A stretch of DNA of 24,645 bases from Candidatus Eiseniibacteriota bacterium. Its GTDB lineage: Bacteria; Eisenbacteria; RBG-16-71-46; CAIMUX01; WJJG01. The notes under the pieces were generated by a model that saw only the letters and a list, made by a program, of their open reading frames with translations, ran no database searches and had not been told where the DNA came from. Shown here piece after piece: positions 14,483-22,282 of this stretch. The translations under genes were made by a program, and so were the position numbers. Position 1 is the first letter of the stretch. Each line of letters starts with the position of its first letter. The stretch covers positions 1-24,645 of the forward strand of contig VGIY01000004.1 of the NCBI GenBank assembly GCA_016867695.1, read 5' to 3'.

Positions 14483-15567
14483 GCCGCGCCCTCCTCCGCC
14501 GCCGCGCCGGCGGGAGCGGCCCACGAGCGCGACGCGCGGCGCCGCGCCTGCTCGGCGACGATGAAGGCGAGCAGGATGAGACCGGTGAGGATGTCCACGA
14601 GCTCCCGCGGCACGAGCGTGTTGACCACGAAGCCCGCCTGCGAGAGGAAGCCGAAGAAGAGCGCCGCGGGCAGCACGGCCAGCGGCGCGTTGCGCGCGAG
14701 CAGCGCCACGGCGATGCCCAGGAAGCCGATCCCGCCGCTGAAGCCGTCCTCGTAGTAGTGCTTGTAGCCGAGCACGAAGTTGGCTCCGACCAACCCGGCC
14801 GCTCCGCCGGCGAGGACGAAGGCGAGCACGATCCGGCGCCCCGGCCGCAGCCCGAGCAGCTCGGCCTGCCGGCGCCCGCGCCCCACGGCGCGCAGCGCCA
14901 GCCCGGCGGGCGTGTGGAAGAGGAAGAGGTGGGCGAGCAGGGCGGCGGCGACCGCCAGCAGCAGGCTCGCGTTCACCGCCGATCCGCGCAGGGCCGGCCA
15001 GAGGCCCTCGAGACGAGGCAGCCAGGCCCCCGCTCCGACCTCCGCGGTCCGCACCGTCTCCGGCATCCCGAAACGGCGGGCGATGAGCAGATTCGCCAGC
15101 GCCAGGGCGATGAAGTTGAGCATGATCGTCTGGATCACCTCGTGCGTGCCCCAGCGCGCCTTGAGCCAGCCGGGGATCCAGCCCCACAGCGCGCCGCCGG
15201 CGAAGGCTGCGGCCAGCGCCAGCGGGAGCAGGAGCGCGCCCGACAGCCCCGCGCCGGCGATCCCCACCAGCGCGCAGACCAGCGAGCCGATCACCGCCTG
15301 CCCCTCGGCGCCGATGTTGAAGAGGCCCGCCGAGAAGGCGATCGCCACCGACAGGCCGGTGAAGGCGAGGAAGGTTGCCTTGTAGAGCACCTGGCCCCAA
15401 CCGTAGGGCGAGAGCACGATGCCCTGGACGACCCTCTCGGCGATCGCCGCCGGCGCCACGCCCAGGGCCAGGGCGGCGAGCGCGCCCGCCAGCAGCGCCA
15501 CGGCGACGGCCGCCAGCGCCGGGAGTGCGGGCAGGAGGCGCAGCAGTCCGGCCGGCGGCCTCCTCAC
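14479..15567 (-). CDS. nucleoside ABC transporter permease 1 (BPD_transp_2 family)
   Basis: Membrane permease of about 362 residues, YufP/NupB-like. Family marks are FTGLSVAIAFSAGLFNIGAEGQ in the N-terminal third (first 20 residues and one more of the block), WGTHEVIQTIMLNFIA, and ALRAVGRGRRQAELLGL, the cytoplasmic loop that contacts the ATPase. GTG 15567 is chosen because GGGGAG lies about 8 bases upstream; GTG 15600, immediately after the ATPase stop, is an alternative adding 11 residues. It is followed by the second permease with a 4-base overlap. Confidence 0.9.
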   Translation of the reverse strand: MRRPPAGLLRLLPALPALAAVAVALLAGALAALALGVAPAAIAERVVQGIVLSPYGWGQVLYKATFLAFTGLSVAIAFSAGLFNIGAEGQAVIGSLVCALVGIAGAGLSGALLLPLALAAAFAGGALWGWIPGWLKARWGTHEVIQTIMLNFIALALANLLIARRFGMPETVRTAEVGAGAWLPRLEGLWPALRGSAVNASLLLAVAAALLAHLFLFHTPAGLALRAVGRGRRQAELLGLRPGRRIVLAFVLAGGAAGLVGANFVLGYKHYYEDGFSGGIGFLGIAVALLARNAPLAVLPAALFFGFLSQAGFVVNTLVPRELVDILTGLILLAFIVAEQARRRASRSWAAPAGAAAEEGAA

Positions 15568-15601
15568 GGCTCGGTCTCCCCGCGCCGCCCCGCGCTCCAC
15601 T

Positions 15602-17218
15602 TCACGACTCTTCCCCTGCGGGCGACGGCGCGTCTCCCCCTGCCGCGCGTCCTGCCTCGCGCTCCGCCGAGCCCACTCCGACCATCTCGCGCCCGAGCGT
15701 CTCCAGGTCGCACTCCGCCCGCGGCCGCGCCGGCCCCAGCCGGCCGCGGTAGAGCACGGCCACCCGGTCGGCCAGCGCCAGGATCTCGTCCAGGTCCGCG
15801 GAGATGAGCAGCACGCTGCCCCCCGCGGCGCGGTACTCGCGCAGCAGCCCGTGGAGGAAGGCGGTGCTGGCCAGATCGATGCCTCGCGTCGGCTGCGCGG
15901 CGACGAGCAGCGGCCCGGGGCGGTCGAGCGCCCGGGCGCAGAGGAGCTTCTGCTGGTTGCCGCCGCTGAGCGCCTCCACCGGGAGATCGGGGTCGGCCGG
16001 GAGGACCCGGAAGCGCTCGAGGAGCGGCCTGGCCCAGGCGCGCGCGCGGCGATGCCCGATCCAGCGCCCGCCGCGGTCGGCGGGCCGCGAGAGCCGGGCG
16101 ACGAGCAGGTTCTCCCAGAGCGTGAAGCCGGGGATGAGGCCCTCTCCGACCCGGTCCTCCGGAACGAGCGCCGGCCGCAGCCTCGCCGCCATGCGCCGCC
16201 GGGGACCGACCCGCTCGCCGCCGATGCGGATCTCCCCCCCCTCCAGCGCCGCCGCGCCGGAGACGACCTCGGCCAGTTCCCGCTGCCCGTTGCCCTGCAC
16301 TCCGGCGATGCCGAGGATCTCTCCGCGCCGCAGCGAGAAGTCGATCCCCTCCAGGCGCGCCCCGGCGCCGCTCCCCCGCGCCCGCAGCCCGCGCGCGCCG
16401 AGAACCTCCTCCCGCGCCGTCGACGGACCTTGCGCCGCGGCCGGGAGCCCCCGCGCCTCCGCCGGCGCAGCCCCCGACCCTGCCCCTGCGCCCATGATCC
16501 AGGCGACCAGCCGGCGCTCGTCGAAGTCGTCACGGGCGGCCTCTCCGGCGACGCGCCCGCGACGCAGCACGGTCACCCGGTCGGCCGTCTCCAGCACCTC
16601 GGCCAGCTTGTGGGTGATGAGGACGACGCCGCGGCCCTCGGCGCGGAAGCGGCGCAGCGTGCGGAAGAAGGCGGCCACCTCGGGGGGGGCCAGCACGGCC
16701 GTCGGCTCGTCGCAGATGAGCAGGCGCGCCCCCTGGAAGAGCAGGCGGGCAATCTCGACCCTCTGGCGCTCGCCGACGCCGAGATCGGCCACGCGCGCCT
16801 GCACGTCGAGCTCGAGCCCGTAGGTCGCGCACAGCTCGCGCAGCCGCGCGGCGAGCGGCGCGCGCGGCAGCGGCCGCAGTCCGCGCAGCCCCGGGTAGCC
16901 GAGGGCCACGTTCTCCAGCACGGTCATCGGCGGCACGAGCATGAAGTGCTGGTGGATCATCCCGATCCCGAGGCGCAGCGCGTCGGCGGGCGAGGCGATC
17001 GCCTCCTCCCGGCCATCGACGAGGACCCGGCCCGCGTCGGGGCGCAGGAGCCCGTAGAGGACGCGCATCAGCGTCGACTTGCCGGCCCCGTTCTCGCCCA
17101 CCAGGGCGTGGATCTCGCCGGGGCGCAGGGTGAGGTCGATCCGCTCGTTGGCCCGCGTGCGGCCGAAACGGCGCGTGATCCCCTCCAGGCGGACGAGCGG
17201 CGCGCGCGGGCTCTCCAT
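15602..17218 (-). CDS. nucleoside ABC transporter ATP-binding protein (two ABC domains)
   Basis: Cytoplasmic ATPase of 538 residues made of two tandem ABC domains, like YufO/NupA and RbsA-type subunits. Domain 1 has Walker A GENGAGKS (41-48), the Q-loop region MIHQHFMLVPPMTV typical of this subgroup, signature VGERQRVEI and Walker B LLICDEPTAVL. Domain 2 has LSGGNQQKL followed by LLVAAQPTRGID, where the Walker B Asp is Ala. This second-site change is common in the BMP-linked subgroup, so it is not a defect. An Ala/Pro-rich linker joins the domains. ATG 17218 lies 8 bp after the lipoprotein gene; upstream in-frame codons overlap that gene and were rejected. Confidence 0.93.
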   Translation of the reverse strand: MESPRAPLVRLEGITRRFGRTRANERIDLTLRPGEIHALVGENGAGKSTLMRVLYGLLRPDAGRVLVDGREEAIASPADALRLGIGMIHQHFMLVPPMTVLENVALGYPGLRGLRPLPRAPLAARLRELCATYGLELDVQARVADLGVGERQRVEIARLLFQGARLLICDEPTAVLAPPEVAAFFRTLRRFRAEGRGVVLITHKLAEVLETADRVTVLRRGRVAGEAARDDFDERRLVAWIMGAGAGSGAAPAEARGLPAAAQGPSTAREEVLGARGLRARGSGAGARLEGIDFSLRRGEILGIAGVQGNGQRELAEVVSGAAALEGGEIRIGGERVGPRRRMAARLRPALVPEDRVGEGLIPGFTLWENLLVARLSRPADRGGRWIGHRRARAWARPLLERFRVLPADPDLPVEALSGGNQQKLLCARALDRPGPLLVAAQPTRGIDLASTAFLHGLLREYRAAGGSVLLISADLDEILALADRVAVLYRGRLGPARPRAECDLETLGREMVGVGSAEREAGRAAGGDAPSPAGEES

Positions 17219-17226
17219 GGCGGGCC

Positions 17227-18249
17227 CTATTCCAGCGGGATGCGGATCTCGCCGGCGGCGATCGCCCGGGCGAAATCGGCCAGGCGCGCCTCCCGCTCGG
17301 GCGTCAGCCACTCGGAGTTTTCCGCGCCGCGCGCGTAGTCGACGCCCCCCTCGGCGAGACCGAGAATGCGCACGCCCCCGGCGAAGTCCCCCTTCAGGGC
17401 GCGCCGGATCTCCTCGAAGACGACCCGGTCGACGCACTTGACCATGCTCGTCAGGACGTGCCCGGGGGCTTCCGCCGACTGGTCGGCGTCGACGCCGATC
17501 ACCAGCCGCCCCTTCTGCCGCGCCGCCTCGAAGACGCCCAGCCCGGTCGAGCCGGAGGCGTGGAAGATGATGTCGGCCCCCTGCTCGTACTGCGCCAGCG
17601 CCAGCTCCTTGCCCTTCGCCGGGTTCTTGAAGGCCTCGGCGGTCACGCCCGCGTAGTGGACCAGCACGCGCGTCCGCGGCTCCACCGCCGCCGCCCCCGC
17701 CCGGTACCCCGCCTCGAACTTGTGGATGAGCGGGATGTCCATGCCGCCGACGAAACCGATCGTTCCCGTGCCGGTGACCATCGCCGCCAGCGCGCCGACG
17801 AGGAACGATCCCTCCTCCTCGCGGAACTTCAGCCCCACCAGGTTGGGCGGGACCTCCTGACCCTCGCTCCAGCTGTAGTCGACGCAGACGAACTGCTTCT
17901 CCGGGAAGTCGCCGGCGACGGCGCGGATGTCGTCGCTGAAGAGGAAGCCGACGCCGACGACCAGATCGGCGTCCCCCTGGGCGAAGAGCCGCAGCGCCGC
18001 CTCCCGGTCGCCGCTCTGCGTCGGCTCGAAGTACTCGGCGCTGATCCCCAGCTCCCGCTTCGCCTGCATGAGCCCGGCGTAGGCCAGATCGTTGAAGGAC
18101 TTGTCGCCGATCCCGCCGACGTCGAAGACGAGGCCGACGTGGAAGTCCCCGCTCCGCTCTCCCCCGCCCTGCCCGCCGCAGCCGGCGAGCGCCGCCAGCG
18201 CCAGCCCAGCGGCGAGCCCGATCGCCCTCCCGCGCCCCGCGCCGATCAT
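17227..18249 (-). CDS. BMP/PnrA-family nucleoside-binding lipoprotein
   Basis: Substrate-binding lipoprotein of 340 residues for the ABC importer encoded downstream. The signal peptide ends in lipobox LAGC (C24), followed by a Gly-rich tether. The mature part has the family start HVGLVFDVGGIGDKSFNDLA (one block ending near residue 56), VGFLFSD, FVGGMDIPLIHKFEAGY, HASGSTGLGVFEAA and GVDADQS, all characteristic of PnrA/BmpA-type periplasmic domains that bind purine or pyrimidine nucleosides. The start overlaps the tdk stop in ATGA. Neighbouring salvage kinases and PNP support nucleosides as the ligand. Confidence 0.93.
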   Translation of the reverse strand: MIGAGRGRAIGLAAGLALAALAGCGGQGGGERSGDFHVGLVFDVGGIGDKSFNDLAYAGLMQAKRELGISAEYFEPTQSGDREAALRLFAQGDADLVVGVGFLFSDDIRAVAGDFPEKQFVCVDYSWSEGQEVPPNLVGLKFREEEGSFLVGALAAMVTGTGTIGFVGGMDIPLIHKFEAGYRAGAAAVEPRTRVLVHYAGVTAEAFKNPAKGKELALAQYEQGADIIFHASGSTGLGVFEAARQKGRLVIGVDADQSAEAPGHVLTSMVKCVDRVVFEEIRRALKGDFAGGVRILGLAEGGVDYARGAENSEWLTPEREARLADFARAIAAGEIRIPLE

Positions 18250-18887
18250 CGCTCCGCTCCCCCTGCCCCCGCTTCCGGGCGCTCCGTCGCCCCCCCCGTC
18301 CCGGCGCCGAAGAGGTCGCCCGAGGTCTCCTCGGGCGGCTCGAAGCAGCGCCGGCAGCGCGGCTCGTAGACCTCCCGCCCGCCGACCAGGATGCGCTCTC
18401 CGCCCCCGCCCACGCGCTGCGTGCGCGAGGCGGGATTCCCGCAGACGACGCAGACCGCCTGCACCTTGGTCACGTACTCGGCCACGGCCATCAGCTCCGG
18501 CACCGGCTCGAAGGGGCGGCCGCGGTAGTCGAGGTCGAGGCCGGCGGCGATCACCCGCTTGCCGAGCGCGGCGAGCTGCTGGCAGACTCCGACCAGGGAG
18601 CGGTCGAAGAACTGCACCTCGTCGATCCCCAGCACCTGCGCCTCGCCCGCGCCCTCGAGGATCTCGCGCGCGTGGCGCACCGGGATCGAGGGCAGCCAGG
18701 TGCGGTCGTGGGTGACCAGCCGGTCGCCGGCGTAGCGGTCGTCGACGATCGGCTTGAAGATCGCCACGCGCTGGCGGGCGATCTGCGCGCGGCGCAGCCG
18801 GCGGATCAGCTCCTCGGTCTTGCCGCTGAACATGCCGCCGCAGATGACCTCGATCCAGCCGGTCCCGCGCGGCGTGCCGAAGGTCAT
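18246..18887 (-). CDS. tdk: thymidine kinase (type II)
   Basis: Phosphorylates thymidine (and deoxyuridine) to the monophosphate; cytoplasmic tetramer. The 213 residues contain P-loop GGMFSGKT (17-24), the DEVQFF Walker B block, the catalytic region GLDLDYRG, and a zinc site from CVVC and CRRC in the C-terminal lasso segment. About 30 Gly/Ala/Glu-rich residues follow the usual end. ATG 18887 overlaps the udk stop by one base (TGATG); the GTG three bases earlier is possible. Directly upstream on the coding strand lies a run of eight G that can serve as ribosome site. Confidence 0.95.
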   Translation of the reverse strand: MTFGTPRGTGWIEVICGGMFSGKTEELIRRLRRAQIARQRVAIFKPIVDDRYAGDRLVTHDRTWLPSIPVRHAREILEGAGEAQVLGIDEVQFFDRSLVGVCQQLAALGKRVIAAGLDLDYRGRPFEPVPELMAVAEYVTKVQAVCVVCGNPASRTQRVGGGGERILVGGREVYEPRCRRCFEPPEETSGDLFGAGTGGATERPEAGAGGAER

Positions 18888-19549
18888 CACGCCCCCCCCT
18901 CCGCGCTCGAGGCGAGGATCGCCCGCACCTTGGTGACCAGCAGATCGATGGCCACCTCGTTGTGCCCCCCCTCGGGGATGATCACGTCGGCGAAGCGCTT
19001 GGAGGGCTCGACGAACTGCAGGTGCATCGGCCGCACCGTGTCCTGGTACTGCTCGATGACCGACTCGAGCGTGCGCCGGCGCTCGGTCACATCCCGCTGG
19101 ATGCGGCGCAGGAGGCGGACGTCGGAGTCGGTGTCGATGTAGACCTTGATGTCCATCAGCGCCCGCAGCACCGGATCGTCCAGGATGAGGATGCCCTCGA
19201 CGATGATGATCCGGCAGCCGGAGACCGGGATCGTCCGCGTCAGGCGCAGATGGCGCTTGAAGTCGTAGACCGGCATGCGGATGGCCCCGCCCTGGAGCAG
19301 CACGCGCAGCTGCTCGGCCAGTAGCTCGCGGTCTATCGCGTCGGGATGATCGAAGTTCTGCCGCTGGCGCTCCTCGAAGGGGAGCTGGGAGATGTCGCGG
19401 TAGTAGGAGTCCTGCTTGATGATCGCGATCCGGCGCGAACCGAGCTGCTCGGTGACCCGCTCGGCGACCATCGTCTTGCCCGAGGCGCTGCCGCCGGCGA
19501 CGCCGATCAGCACCCGGCGCTGCTCCCCCGGCCTCTCCCGCCTGGTCAT
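18887..19549 (-). CDS. udk: uridine kinase (uridine/cytidine kinase)
   Basis: Phosphorylates uridine and cytidine to UMP and CMP in pyrimidine salvage. The 220 residues match the family length. Motifs seen are P-loop GGSASGKT (19-26), KQDSYYRD (45-52), NFDHPDAID (65-73), PVYDFKRH, IIVEGILIL (Walker B), and RRIQRDVTERRRT (lid). ATG 19549 overlaps the stop of the upstream deoxynucleoside kinase gene in ATGA; the longer upstream frame is only an antisense-like Arg-rich stretch and was rejected. The 3' end carries the G8 run before tdk. Confidence 0.95.
   Translation of the reverse strand: MTRRERPGEQRRVLIGVAGGSASGKTMVAERVTEQLGSRRIAIIKQDSYYRDISQLPFEERQRQNFDHPDAIDRELLAEQLRVLLQGGAIRMPVYDFKRHLRLTRTIPVSGCRIIIVEGILILDDPVLRALMDIKVYIDTDSDVRLLRRIQRDVTERRRTLESVIEQYQDTVRPMHLQFVEPSKRFADVIIPEGGHNEVAIDLLVTKVRAILASSAEGGA
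18892..18899 (-). repeat. G8 run at the udk-tdk junction
   Basis: Eight consecutive G on the coding strand lie five bases before the tdk ATG and within the last codons of udk (GAG GGG GGG GCG TGA). It may act as a Shine-Dalgarno element. A -1 slip on it would also read from udk into the tdk frame. The same layout occurs at the preceding junction. Confidence 0.55.
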
Positions 19550-20217
19550 CGCCCCCCCCGGGCGCCGGCGGCGGCCCCCGCGGCGCCGGCGGCGGCGCGG
19601 ATCTCGCTCTCGATCCGCGCGATCAGCTCCGCCGGGGGGGGGAAGGCGATCCCCTCGGTGTCCACCTCGACGATCGGGCAGCGCCCGCGGACCGAGGCGA
19701 TCCACTCCGCGTAGGCCCGCTCGAGCTGGGCCAGATAGGCCTCGCCGATCTCCCCCTCGCAGGCGCGCCCGCGCAGCCGAATGCGCTCGAGGAGCGCGCC
19801 GGGCCGGGCGCGCAGGTGGAGGAGCAGCCCGGGGAAGGGCAGCAGCTCGACCATCTCGCGGAAGAGGGAGCGGAAGCTCTCGAACTCCCGCCGCTCCATC
19901 GCCCCCCGCTCGAAGAGCACGCGGGCGAAGATCTCCCCGTCCTCGTAGATCGTGCGGTCCTGGATGAAGGGCTCGCGGCGCTCGACGAAGCGCTTCTGCG
20001 CCTTGAAACGCTCGGCCAGCAGGTAGATCTGCAGGTGGAAGGCCCAGCGACGCATGTCGGCGTAGAAGGCTTCGAGGAAAGGGTTCTCGGCCACCGGCTC
20101 GTAGTAGACGTCCCAGCCCAGGCGCTCGCCGAGGAGGCGGGCGAAGGCCGACTTGCCCACCCCGATGTTGCCGCAGATGCCGACGAAGAAACCCGCCGGC
20201 CGCGTCTCCCGGACCAT
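19546..20217 (-). CDS. deoxynucleoside kinase (dGK/dAK/dCK family)
   Basis: Phosphorylates deoxyribonucleosides at the 5' position; base specificity (deoxyadenosine, deoxyguanosine or deoxycytidine) is not readable here. The 223 residues show P-loop GNIGVGKS (16-23), EPVAENPFL (40-48, the substrate-binding Glu), QDRTIYED (86-93, the DRS-like catalytic motif) and an Arg-rich lid RIRLRGRACEGEI. ATG 20217 is chosen over the upstream GTG because GGGGAGG stands a few bases before it. The C terminus is Ala/Gly-rich. It begins 45 bp after hpt and overlaps udk by four bases. Confidence 0.92.
   Translation of the reverse strand: MVRETRPAGFFVGICGNIGVGKSAFARLLGERLGWDVYYEPVAENPFLEAFYADMRRWAFHLQIYLLAERFKAQKRFVERREPFIQDRTIYEDGEIFARVLFERGAMERREFESFRSLFREMVELLPFPGLLLHLRARPGALLERIRLRGRACEGEIGEAYLAQLERAYAEWIASVRGRCPIVEVDTEGIAFPPPAELIARIESEIRAAAGAAGAAAGARGGR
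19552..19559 (-). repeat. G8 run at the deoxynucleoside kinase-udk junction
   Basis: Eight consecutive G on the coding strand (CGG GGG GGG CGA TGA) end two bases before the ATG of udk and the overlapping stop of the kinase. A -1 slip would put the ribosome in the udk frame. Equally it can be just a G-rich ribosome site. Confidence 0.55.
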
Positions 20218-20262
20218 TCCACCTCCCCGGCGGCCGCGGCGGACCACACCGCGCCGGCCCGG

Positions 20263-20805
20263 CTAGATCGGGCCTCCGTACGGCCCGCTCGGGTCGTCCG
20301 GCTCCAGGACCGCCACGTAAGGCAGCTCGCGGAAGTGCTCGGCGTGGTCGAGGCCGTAGCCGATGACGAACAGGTCCTCGATCTCGAAGCCCACGTAGTC
20401 GACGAACACCTGCCGCTCCCGCGGCACCCGCTTGTCGAGCAGCGTCACGATCGACAGGCTGCGCGGGTTGCGGGAGAGGAGGTTCTTGCGCAGATAGGAG
20501 AGCGACAGGCCGCTGTCGATGATATCCTCCACGACCAGGACGTCGCGGCCGCTGATGTCGCCGTCGAGGTCCTTGAGCAGCCGCACGGTCCCGGAACTGG
20601 TGACGCCCGAGGCGTAGCTGGAGATGGAGATGAAGTCGATCTCGGGGTCCAGGTCGAGCCGGCGCATGAGATCGGCCAGGAACATCGTCGACCCCTTGAG
20701 GATGCCGATGAGCACCGGGTTCTTGCCCAGAAAGTCCCTGGAGATCTCCCGCGCCAGCTCGCGGGTCCGCCGCTCGATCTGCTCCCGGTCGAGGAGAACG
20801 CGCAT
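20263..20805 (-). CDS. hpt: hypoxanthine-guanine phosphoribosyltransferase
   Basis: Joins hypoxanthine or guanine with PRPP to give IMP or GMP. The 180 residues match bacterial HPRT: ILKGS (35-39), SSYASGVTSSG flexible loop (62-72), the PRPP-binding motif VVEDIIDSG (91-99) and the C-terminal VGFEIEDLFVIGYGLD block that holds the purine. ATG 20805 follows GGAGG with a four-base gap. It is the first gene of the minus-strand salvage operon and would use bases released by the PNP at the operon's far end. It diverges from the deaminase gene. Confidence 0.96.
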   Translation of the reverse strand: MRVLLDREQIERRTRELAREISRDFLGKNPVLIGILKGSTMFLADLMRRLDLDPEIDFISISSYASGVTSSGTVRLLKDLDGDISGRDVLVVEDIIDSGLSLSYLRKNLLSRNPRSLSIVTLLDKRVPRERQVFVDYVGFEIEDLFVIGYGLDHAEHFRELPYVAVLEPDDPSGPYGGPI

Positions 20806-20933
20806 TCCGCCTCCGCCGCGACGCTCACCCGGAATCCAAAGGACGACAACGAGATGATGAGGATTAGCGAGTCCGGCCGCCGGAAGTCAAGACCAAAGCC
20901 GGCCGCCTCGTGTCCCGTCTCCGGGAGGTGTTC
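20806..20933. promoter_or_regulatory. divergent promoter region of the two nucleoside salvage units
   Basis: These 128 bp between hpt (minus) and the deaminase (plus) include a stretch (about 20832-20900) clearly richer in A and T than its surroundings, as expected of promoters. I found no convincing -35/-10 pair on either strand and no clear operator palindrome. Confidence 0.4.
20923..20928 (+). promoter_or_regulatory. Shine-Dalgarno site GGGAGG supporting a TTG start for the deaminase
   Basis: GGGAGG lies five bases before TTG 20934, whereas the in-frame GTG at 20910 has no ribosome site, so the TTG is the better start. Confidence 0.6.
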
Positions 20934-22280
20934 TTGAACCCCTGCGCATGGCCCGAGCGCTGGCGCATCGAAGGCGCGCTCATCCTCGCCGCCGCCGGCG
21001 GGGAGCCGTTTCGCGGCGCGATCGAGATCGCCGGCGGGCGCATCGTCGCCCTCGGCCCGGCGCTGCCCCCCGCGGGCGAGGGCGTCGCCCGTTTCTCCCG
21101 CCCCGGCGCGCTCGTCCTGCCCGGCTTCGTCCAGGGGCACGTGCACCTCTGCCAGACGCTGCTGCGGGGGCTGGCCGAGGATCTCCCGCTCGAGCGCTGG
21201 CTGCGCGAGCGCATCTGGCCTCTCGAGGCGGCCCACGATCCCGAATCGCTGCGCGCCTCGGCGCGCCTGGGCCTGGCCGAGGCGCTGCTCCAGGGGGCGA
21301 CGACGCTGCTCGACATGGGCACGGTCCGCCACACCGAGGTGATCGCCGCCGAGGCGGTCGCCTCGGGCGCCCGCGTCCGGATCGGCAAGGCGCTCATGGA
21401 TGCCGGCGACGGCGTGCCCGCGGCGCTGCTCGAGGAGCCGGGGCGGGCGCTGCGCGAGGCGCTCGACCTCGACCGCCGCTGGTCGGGCGCGGCCGAGGGG
21501 CGCATCGGCGTCCTCCTCGCCCCGCGCTTCACCCTCTCGGTCTCCGCCGGCCTCTGGAGGGAGATCGCCGCCGCCGCCCGCGAGCGGCGGCTCGCCGTCC
21601 ACACCCACGCCTCCGAGACGACCGCCGAGAACGAGGCCTGCCGCCGCCTCCATGGCGGCCGGCCGATCGAGATGCTCGAGCGCTGGGGGGTCCTCGCCGG
21701 CCCGACGATCCTCGTCCATGCGGTCCATCTCACGGCCGAGGAGATCGAACTGCTCGCCCGCCGCCCCGCCGCCGTCGTCCACTGCCCAGGCAGCAACGCC
21801 AAGCTCGGCTCGGGCATAGCCGACCTGGCGGCGATGGACCGGGCGGGAATCCCGCTCGCTCTCGGCTCCGACGGGGCGGCCTGCAACGACGCCCTCAGCG
21901 TGCCGGCGGAGATGCGCCTGGCCGCCCAGCTGCAGTCGCTGCGCCAGGGCCCAGGCCTGCTCGGCGCCCGCAGGATCCTCGCCATGGCCACCGGCGGCGG
22001 CGCCCGCGCCCTCGGCCTGGAAGGGGAGATCGGCGCCCTCGCCCCGGGGAAGCGCGCCGATCTGATCGTCTACGACGAGGTCGAGCTGGCCTGGGAAGAG
22101 GAGGCCGACATCGCCTCCCGGCTCGTGTATGCTTCGGCGGGCCTGCGGCCCCGGGAGGTCTATGTCGACGGGCGGCCGCTCGTCCTGGAGGGGCGCCTGG
22201 TGCGCGCCGACCTGGCGGCGATCCGCGCCGCGGCGGCCCGGGCGCGGGCCCGACTCCTGGCGCGGGCAGGCTGGAGGTGA
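20934..22280 (+). CDS. amidohydrolase, 5'-methylthioadenosine/S-adenosylhomocysteine deaminase type
   Basis: Metal-dependent deaminase of the amidohydrolase superfamily (448 residues from TTG 20934; GTG 20910 gives 456). Metal ligands are seen in GFVQGHVHLCQTLLRG (HxH), HTHASET, HAVHLTAEE and LGSDGAACND, with PGSNAKLGSG between the last two. The closest named group by motif is MTA/SAH deaminase (MtaD), but guanine, 8-oxoguanine and chlorohydrolase (TrzN/AtzA) relatives share them, so the substrate is tentative. The C-terminal urease-like beta domain with GALAPGKRADLIVYD is present. The adjacent adenosine deaminase and the facing salvage operon fit a nucleoside substrate. The stop overlaps the ribosome site of add. 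Confidence 0.82.
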   Translation: MNPCAWPERWRIEGALILAAAGGEPFRGAIEIAGGRIVALGPALPPAGEGVARFSRPGALVLPGFVQGHVHLCQTLLRGLAEDLPLERWLRERIWPLEAAHDPESLRASARLGLAEALLQGATTLLDMGTVRHTEVIAAEAVASGARVRIGKALMDAGDGVPAALLEEPGRALREALDLDRRWSGAAEGRIGVLLAPRFTLSVSAGLWREIAAAARERRLAVHTHASETTAENEACRRLHGGRPIEMLERWGVLAGPTILVHAVHLTAEEIELLARRPAAVVHCPGSNAKLGSGIADLAAMDRAGIPLALGSDGAACNDALSVPAEMRLAAQLQSLRQGPGLLGARRILAMATGGGARALGLEGEIGALAPGKRADLIVYDEVELAWEEEADIASRLVYASAGLRPREVYVDGRPLVLEGRLVRADLAAIRAAAARARARLLARAGWR

Positions 22281-22282
22281 GC

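Noticed and set aside
19550..19705. N-terminal extension of uridine kinase by 52 residues
   Set aside because: The extra residues are Arg/Gly/Pro-rich out-of-frame reading of the upstream kinase, and ATG 19549 has the typical ATGA overlap.
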